From: Odoribacter splanchnicus DSM 20712
Lineage (GTDB): Bacteria; Bacteroidota; Bacteroidia; Bacteroidales; Marinifilaceae
NCBI RefSeq assembly: GCF_000190535.1
Contig: NC_015160.1
Span: forward strand, 3,472,001-3,536,000
Length of the DNA: 64,000 nucleotides
Direction: 5' to 3'
A model generated the notes under the pieces. It made no database searches. It saw only the letters and a list, made by a program, of their open reading frames with translations, and was not told where the DNA came from. Numbering within the stretch: position 1 is the stretch's first letter; the number at the start of each line of letters is the position of its first letter. Positions 59,414 through 64,000 of the stretch are shown here, in pieces. The position numbers were made by a program, and so were the translations under genes.

Positions 59414-60856
59414 ATGTATTCATTTACAATTTGTTTGCTGATTCTGGTCGTCGGCTACTTTGTATATGGCCGTTATGTAGAGCGGGTATTCGGGCCGGAG
59501 GCGAAAAGGCCGACTCCGGCATTGACAAAGGCCGACGGAGTGGATTATATCCCCTTGCCGACCTGGAAGATCTTTATGATTCAGTTTTTGAATATTGCCG
59601 GTTTGGGACCGATTTTCGGTGCTATCATGGGGGCTAAGTTCGGGACGGCTTCTTATTTATGGATTGTATTGGGGAGTGTGCTGGCGGGGGCTACGCACGA
59701 TTATTTTTCGGGGATGTTGTCGATCCGGCATGGAGGTGAAAGTTTGCCTGAGATTATCGGACGTTATCTGGGGATGACCACCAAGCAGGTGATGCGTGGT
59801 TTTACAGTAATCCTGATGGTGTTGGTGGGAGCGGTTTTCGTTGCCGGGCCTGCCGGTTTGCTGGCTAAGCTGACACCCGATGCTTTGGACACCTCTTTTT
59901 GGATAGTCGTCGTTTTCCTTTATTATATTTTGGCAACCCTGTTACCCGTAGATAAGATTATCGGAAAGATTTATCCCATTTTTGCTATTGCTTTGTTGTT
60001 TATGGCTGTCGGGATTTTAGTCATGCTGTACGTCAATCATCCGGTTTTACCGGAGTTGTGGGACGGCTTACAAAATACCCATCCGAATGCGGCGAATCTG
60101 CCCGTTTTCCCGATTATGTTCGTGAGTATCGCCTGTGGGGCTATTTCCGGTTTTCATGCCACACAGTCGCCGATGATGGCCCGTTGTATGAAGAGTGAGA
60201 AATACGGACGTCCCGTTTTTTATGGGGCAATGATCACGGAAGGTATCGTGGCTCTGATTTGGGCGGCTGCGGCTACTTATTTTTATCATGAGAACGGTAT
60301 GGCCGAAAACAATGCTTCCGTCATTGTAGATGCCATTACGAAAAGTTGGTTGGGATCGGTGGGAGGTATTCTGGCGATTTTGGGTGTGATAGCTGCTCCG
60401 ATTACTTCCGGCGATACGGCTTTCCGGTCGGCCCGTCTGATTGTAGCGGACTTTATGGGCATGGAACAGAAAAGTATCCGCCGCCGTTTGTATATTTGTG
60501 TCCCGATGTTTCTGGCTGCTATAGGATTGTTATTGTATAGCCTCCGGGATGCTGCGGGATTCGATATGATCTGGCGGTACTTTGCCTGGTCGAATCAGAC
60601 CCTCTCCGTCTTTACCCTTTGGGCCATTACGGTTTATCTGGTACAGACGGGTAAAAACTATTGGATTACTTTGATTCCTGCTTTGTTTATGACCTGTGTG
60701 TGTTCGACCTATCTGTGTATCGCTCCCGAAGGTTTCGGATTGACTCAGATCGTATCTTATTATATCGGGTTGTTCTGTGTTCTGATCGCTGTCGTTTGGT
60801 TTGCTGTATGGAAAAGCAAAACCCCTCAGTCTCCCGGTGATTTAGTCTCCCGATAA
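59414..60856 (+). CDS. CstA-family carbon-starvation membrane protein
   Basis: 480 residues with about 12 membrane helices. Conserved CstA pieces: FLNIAGLGPIFGAIMGAKFG (about 56-75), GATHDYFSGMLSIRHGGESLPEIIGRYLG (about 95-123), GAISGFHATQSPMMARCM (about 240) and TSGDTAFRSARLI (about 330). This is the shorter CstA form, below the size of the enterobacterial 700-residue protein. The family transports pyruvate or peptides in characterised cases. Its stop codon is part of a tandem repeat. Confidence 0.9.
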   Translation: MYSFTICLLILVVGYFVYGRYVERVFGPEAKRPTPALTKADGVDYIPLPTWKIFMIQFLNIAGLGPIFGAIMGAKFGTASYLWIVLGSVLAGATHDYFSGMLSIRHGGESLPEIIGRYLGMTTKQVMRGFTVILMVLVGAVFVAGPAGLLAKLTPDALDTSFWIVVVFLYYILATLLPVDKIIGKIYPIFAIALLFMAVGILVMLYVNHPVLPELWDGLQNTHPNAANLPVFPIMFVSIACGAISGFHATQSPMMARCMKSEKYGRPVFYGAMITEGIVALIWAAAATYFYHENGMAENNASVIVDAITKSWLGSVGGILAILGVIAAPITSGDTAFRSARLIVADFMGMEQKSIRRRLYICVPMFLAAIGLLLYSLRDAAGFDMIWRYFAWSNQTLSVFTLWAITVYLVQTGKNYWITLIPALFMTCVCSTYLCIAPEGFGLTQIVSYYIGLFCVLIAVVWFAVWKSKTPQSPGDLVSR

Positions 60857-61014
60857 CTCAGCAACTCAGCAACTCAGCAACTCAATAACTCAGCAACTCA
60901 GCAACTCAATAACTCAGCAACTCAGCAACTCAATAACTCAGCAACTCAGCAACTCAATAACTCAGCAACTCAGCAACTCAATAACTCAGCAACTCAGCAA
61001 CTCAATAACTCAAT
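60855..61014 (+). repeat. 20-unit octamer tandem repeat (VNTR)
   Basis: Twenty consecutive 8-bp units: AACTCAGC, with AACTCAAT in every third place, giving a 24-bp higher-order unit repeated six times (the array opens with one extra AACTCAGC and closes with one extra AACTCAAT). It spans the CstA stop codon and ends 5 bp before the ATG of the M23 peptidase, filling the whole intergenic space. Unit number is likely variable between strains. Confidence 0.95.
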
Positions 61015-61019
61015 AACCA

Positions 61020-62330
61020 ATGTCAAAGAAAAAACAGATTATCTTTTCATCACTACTGGGAATCGTGTTGTTAGTAGTGATTTTTATGCCCAAGAAAGAG
61101 ACTACTGAACCGTTGGATGAGATCGAAGTGACGGATTCGCTTGAAGTGAAGGAGATTACTTATAAATATGGTATACCCATCGATGATTACGATGTGGATT
61201 ATGGTATTGTCAAAAGGAATCAAAGTCTTTCTACGATATTGCAGAAACATGGCTTATCGGTGGGAGAAGTGCATCGGCTGGTAGAAAAATCCAAAGATGT
61301 CTTCGATGTACGTAAGATCAGGAGCGATCAGGCTTATGCGGTATTTACCACCAGGGACAGTATACCGGAGACCTGTTATTTTGTGTATGAAATCGATCCC
61401 AAATCTTATGTCGTTTTTGATTTGCGGGGAGATTACCGGGTGACGATGGGGGAAAATCCGGTCGAATGGCGCAGGAATGAGTTGCATGGTGTTGTTGAGT
61501 CTTCTTTGTGGCTGGCCATGTCGAAATACAATGCCGATCCGCAATTGGCCGTCGTATTATCGAATATTTTCGGGTGGACCATCGACTTTTTCGGTCTTCA
61601 AAAACAGGATGAGTTCCGCGTGATTTATGAGCAGGAATATGTCGATGGGAAGAGTTTGCTTAATTTTAATGTATTGGGGGCTGCTTTCCGGCATGGTGAC
61701 AGTACTTATTATGCCATACCGTTCGAACTGAACGGAGAAAAATTATATTACGACAGAGCAGGAAAGAGTTTGGAGGGGGCCTTTTTGAAAGCTCCTTTGG
61801 ATTTTTTCAGGATTTCTTCCCGTTTCTCGAACAGCCGTTTCCACCCTGTGTTGAAGCGTTACCGGGCTCATCACGGTGTAGATTATGCTGCGCCGACGGG
61901 TACTCCGGTGTATGCCATCGGGAAAGGCCGGGTTATTGCAAAAGGTTATCAGGCCAAGGGAGGTGGAAATTACGTCAAAATCAGACACAATAGTATTTAT
62001 ACGACGACCTATATGCATTTGTCCCGATTCGAAAAGGGAATCAAAGTAGGGGTAGATGTTGCCCAGAAGCAGGTCATCGGATATGTCGGGGCTACCGGTC
62101 TGGCCACAGGCCCGCATTTGGATTTCAGGGTATATGAAAACGGTAAGCCGATCAATCCGCTGACAATCAAATCACAACCTCAGAAAACATTGAAAGACGG
62201 AGATTTGAATCGGTATGAGGTCGTCAGGGATTCGGTTATCCGCATGTTGACTCTTATTCCGGATGTCCGGCAGGAAAATACAGAAATACCTGTCGATACA
62301 ACCGTTTTTGAAGATAATGAATCAATATAA
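61020..62330 (+). CDS. M23-family metallopeptidase
   Basis: 436 residues; N-terminal membrane anchor or signal (IIFSSLLGIVLLVVIFM), then a LysM/OapA-like region (about 55-130), and the M23 domain from about 270: RISSRFSNSRFHPVLKRYRAHHGVDYAAPTG (H284/H285 and D288 region), YMHLSRF (about 336) and GPHLDFRVYENG (about 366). Zinc-ligand motifs HxxxD and HxH-like HLD are kept, so it should cut peptidoglycan cross-bridges. The start directly after the VNTR may make its translation depend on repeat number. Confidence 0.9.
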   Translation: MSKKKQIIFSSLLGIVLLVVIFMPKKETTEPLDEIEVTDSLEVKEITYKYGIPIDDYDVDYGIVKRNQSLSTILQKHGLSVGEVHRLVEKSKDVFDVRKIRSDQAYAVFTTRDSIPETCYFVYEIDPKSYVVFDLRGDYRVTMGENPVEWRRNELHGVVESSLWLAMSKYNADPQLAVVLSNIFGWTIDFFGLQKQDEFRVIYEQEYVDGKSLLNFNVLGAAFRHGDSTYYAIPFELNGEKLYYDRAGKSLEGAFLKAPLDFFRISSRFSNSRFHPVLKRYRAHHGVDYAAPTGTPVYAIGKGRVIAKGYQAKGGGNYVKIRHNSIYTTTYMHLSRFEKGIKVGVDVAQKQVIGYVGATGLATGPHLDFRVYENGKPINPLTIKSQPQKTLKDGDLNRYEVVRDSVIRMLTLIPDVRQENTEIPVDTTVFEDNESI

Positions 62331-63242
62331 TTTGCTGCGTTTTAACAGGTAGGGGAATAATACTTCGTGGAATTCCCGGTCGATGTCGGCTTCGACAAAG
62401 TCGATCCGGAGTTGTCCGCAACGTAGTTTTAGTTCCTGGTAAAATTCGGCCATTTTCTGCTTATAAGTCTCCCGGATTTCATTTGGAGAAAATTTGATTT
62501 CCCGGCCGCTTTCCAGATCGATAAAGAGATGGGGGCGGTTCGAAAATTCGAATGCTTCTTCCATCCGTTTGTCTTTGACGTGAAAGAGGATCACCTCGTG
62601 TTTATTATAGCAGAGGTGTTGGAGAGCTGAAAAGAGTTCTTCCGTATCTCCGTTCGAAAACATATCGGTGAAAATAACGACCAGCGCTCTTTTTTGTATG
62701 GTATCCGCCAGTTGGTGGAGCACCTGGGCTGTCGATGTGGGTTTGTTCAGGGAAACCGAATGATTTTGCAGAATCTCCTGAAGGTGGGCGTACATCGTCT
62801 GTATGTGGGTGCTGTTCGATTTTGCATCCGTCAACACTTCGATCCGGTCCGAGAACAGACATAATCCCGAAGCATCCCGTTGTTTCCGGAGCAGGTGAAT
62901 CAAGGCTGCTGCACAATAAACCGAAAACCGGAGCTTAGAGACTTTCGCCGACGGATAAGGAAACAACATCGAAGAAGAAGTATCCAGCACCAGATACGAC
63001 CGTAAATTCGTCTCTTCTTCGAATTGTTTGACGAATAACTTCTCTGTCCGGGCATAAAGCTTCCAGTCGACGTGTTTGGTCGATTCTCCGGTATTGTATA
63101 CCCGGTGTTCGGCAAATTCTACAGAAAAACCATGATAAGGACTCCGGTGCAAACCGGTGATAAAACCAGCAACAATCTGAGAAGCAATGAATTCGAGATT
63201 ATCGAATTGTTCATAGCGGATAATATCTTCGAGCTTGTTCAT
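62322..63242 (-). CDS. DUF58 domain protein (vWA-like)
   Basis: 306 residues from the ATG at 63242; the longer frame from 63329 would add an odd hydrophobic segment and run into the trxA terminator. The DUF58 core is VEFAEHRVYNTGESTKHVDWKLYARTEKLFVKQFEEE (spanning about 43-79), followed by a vWA-like LVLDTSSSMLFPYP with the DxSxS metal-dependent adhesion motif. Usually encoded with MoxR ATPases and BatA-like proteins; here the partner genes are not adjacent. It overlaps the M23 gene tail to tail by 9 bp. Confidence 0.87.
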   Translation of the reverse strand: MNKLEDIIRYEQFDNLEFIASQIVAGFITGLHRSPYHGFSVEFAEHRVYNTGESTKHVDWKLYARTEKLFVKQFEEETNLRSYLVLDTSSSMLFPYPSAKVSKLRFSVYCAAALIHLLRKQRDASGLCLFSDRIEVLTDAKSNSTHIQTMYAHLQEILQNHSVSLNKPTSTAQVLHQLADTIQKRALVVIFTDMFSNGDTEELFSALQHLCYNKHEVILFHVKDKRMEEAFEFSNRPHLFIDLESGREIKFSPNEIRETYKQKMAEFYQELKLRCGQLRIDFVEADIDREFHEVLFPYLLKRSKLY

Positions 63243-63289
63243 GGCTATAAACCTGAAAAGATAAAGAAAAGGCTTTAGAGCAACGATTA

Positions 63290-63328
63290 AAAAAATTGAG
63301 AATCGGATTTTTCGATTCTCAATTTTCA
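63290..63328 (-). terminator. Terminator of trxA
   Basis: A 14-bp stem (63292-63305 with 63313-63326) followed leftward by a T-run. Confidence 0.9.
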
Positions 63329-63333
63329 ATTAT

Positions 63334-63651
63334 TTAAAGAAGTTTGTTGATTTTCTCGACCAGTGAATTCTTAGGTACTGCACCTACTTGTTTATCAGCA
63401 ACTTTACCGTCTTTAAAGAACAGGATAGTCGGGATGTTACGGATACCGAATTTAGCTGCTGTGCTTGGGCTGCCGTCGACGTCAACCTTAGCAACGGTAA
63501 TTTTTCCTGCAAATTCTTCAGAGATTTCTTCAACAATGGGAAGCATCATTTTACATGGTCCACACCATTCTGCCCAGAAATCGACCAGGACAGGTTGTGC
63601 TGATTTCAGTACAACCTCTTCAAAATTAGAATCATTAACTGCTATTGCCAT
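63334..63651 (-). CDS. trxA: Thioredoxin
   Basis: 105 residues. Active site WCGPCK (C30 and C33), the cis-Pro region IRNIPTILFFKDGK, and the full length of a classic thioredoxin, without a signal peptide, so cytosolic. It reduces protein disulfides using thioredoxin reductase. It ends in a strong terminator. The gene upstream on the same strand is probably dnaE, an order I recall from other Bacteroidales. Confidence 0.95.
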   Translation of the reverse strand: MAIAVNDSNFEEVVLKSAQPVLVDFWAEWCGPCKMMLPIVEEISEEFAGKITVAKVDVDGSPSTAAKFGIRNIPTILFFKDGKVADKQVGAVPKNSLVEKINKLL

Positions 63652-63756
63652 AGTATTTATCTTTTAAAAGTTGGTATTTCCATTTTGCTCCGCTAAGTTA
63701 CAACAATTTTATTGTATACGAAGTATTCATCTTATAATAGAACGTTAAAATTTATC

Positions 63757-64000
63757 CTAGTTGATCTTCATTTTGATCGAATCGTTGTTTTCGAAATATT
63801 CGTACAATTCCCGGGAACGCCTGATCTTACAAGTGCGGGAGAACATTTTGACACTGTTTCCCTGACGGTCGAACAGCATGAAATTCAGAGGAATATCGTT
63901 TTGTGCCGTTACCGGTTCTTCAAAATTCTCCGGATCGCTGTTCTTCTGTGTCCTTTGTTCGGCCGCTTTCTGCTGGGCTTCTTTATAACTCTCGCTGTTC
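63757..64000 (-). CDS. dnaE: Probable C-terminal end of DNA polymerase III subunit alpha
   Basis: The last 81 residues of a leftward gene that starts beyond the window. The end has a strand-helix pattern (PLNFMLFDRQGNSVKMFSRT, then KIRRSRELYEYFENNDSIKMKIN and stop) preceded by an acidic/basic linker. This resembles the OB-like C-terminal tail of Bacteroidetes DnaE, and the neighbour trxA supports it by gene order. The match is from memory of family style, so another large protein is possible. Confidence 0.5.
   Translation of the reverse strand, partial: NSESYKEAQQKAAEQRTQKNSDPENFEEPVTAQNDIPLNFMLFDRQGNSVKMFSRTCKIRRSRELYEYFENNDSIKMKIN

Noticed and set aside
60855..61014. Repeat array as a CRISPR array
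   Set aside because: The units are 8 bp, contiguous and without spacers.

Overview
The window looks like chromosomal DNA of an anaerobic gut-type Bacteroidales. An Odoribacter-like genus is my inference from the gene set; it is not proven. The evidence is two SusC/SusD operons with ECF sigma/FecR pairs, FimB/Mfa2-like lipoproteins, NVEALA peptides, DUF4843, PKD-like and DUF3078 proteins, a GGGtGRT protein, and promoters of the Bacteroidetes form TTTG-N19-TAnnTTTG (perfect in front of both tRNA genes). There are no phage genes, transposases, CRISPR arrays or rRNA.

Layout. 1-6439 is an AT-rich accessory block. A leftward operon carries two NVEALA-type secreted peptides, a BF3164-like lipoprotein, a 6-bladed propeller lipoprotein and a thioredoxin-like protein, and ends in decayed copies of the last two types. 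Divergent to it is a histidine kinase/response regulator pair. 6492-10835 holds an outer-membrane DUF3078 protein, a GlsB-type membrane protein, an acyltransferase broken by an amber codon, and an Fe-S scaffold (NifU/IscU-like) plus GGGtGRT pair. 11157-12876 is a small redox patch with a chimeric gene remnant, an exported CMD/cupin protein and an exported flavodoxin. 13621-18358 is a fimbrial (FimB/Mfa2-like) lipoprotein operon with an LRR/BACON protein; its last gene is frameshifted. 18443-23403 holds small proteins, DoxX, envelope proteins, and a threonine-rich leader peptide in front of a truncated, motif-poor aspartokinase-like gene, then a glyoxalase and an MBL hydrolase. 23468-26867 is an OpuC-type osmoprotectant ABC importer with its own porin.

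28007-54865 is dominated by two convergent, paralogous nutrient-uptake loci flanking tRNA-Cys. Locus 1 (29210-43984, +) is sigma, FecR, SusC, SusD, DUF4843, PKD-like, zinc metalloprotease, inactive-looking metalloprotease paralogue, propeller. Locus 2 (54865-44384, -) is sigma, propeller, FecR, SusC, SusD, DUF4843, PKD-like. In locus 2 a G8 tract fuses SusD to DUF4843 in frame. The likely theme is surface protein digestion with RagAB-like peptide import.

55398-64000 is core genome: rnhA, threonine dehydrogenase, rnr, a CstA-family carrier, a 20-unit octamer repeat, an M23 peptidase, DUF58, trxA and the probable end of dnaE.

The most striking observations are the Thr-attenuator/degenerate aspartokinase unit, the NVEALA peptide-propeller-thioredoxin operon with a divergent two-component system, the active/inactive metalloprotease pair, and homopolymer-linked frame changes in surface lipoprotein genes. 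Protein functions are read from motifs by eye; no database search was run.
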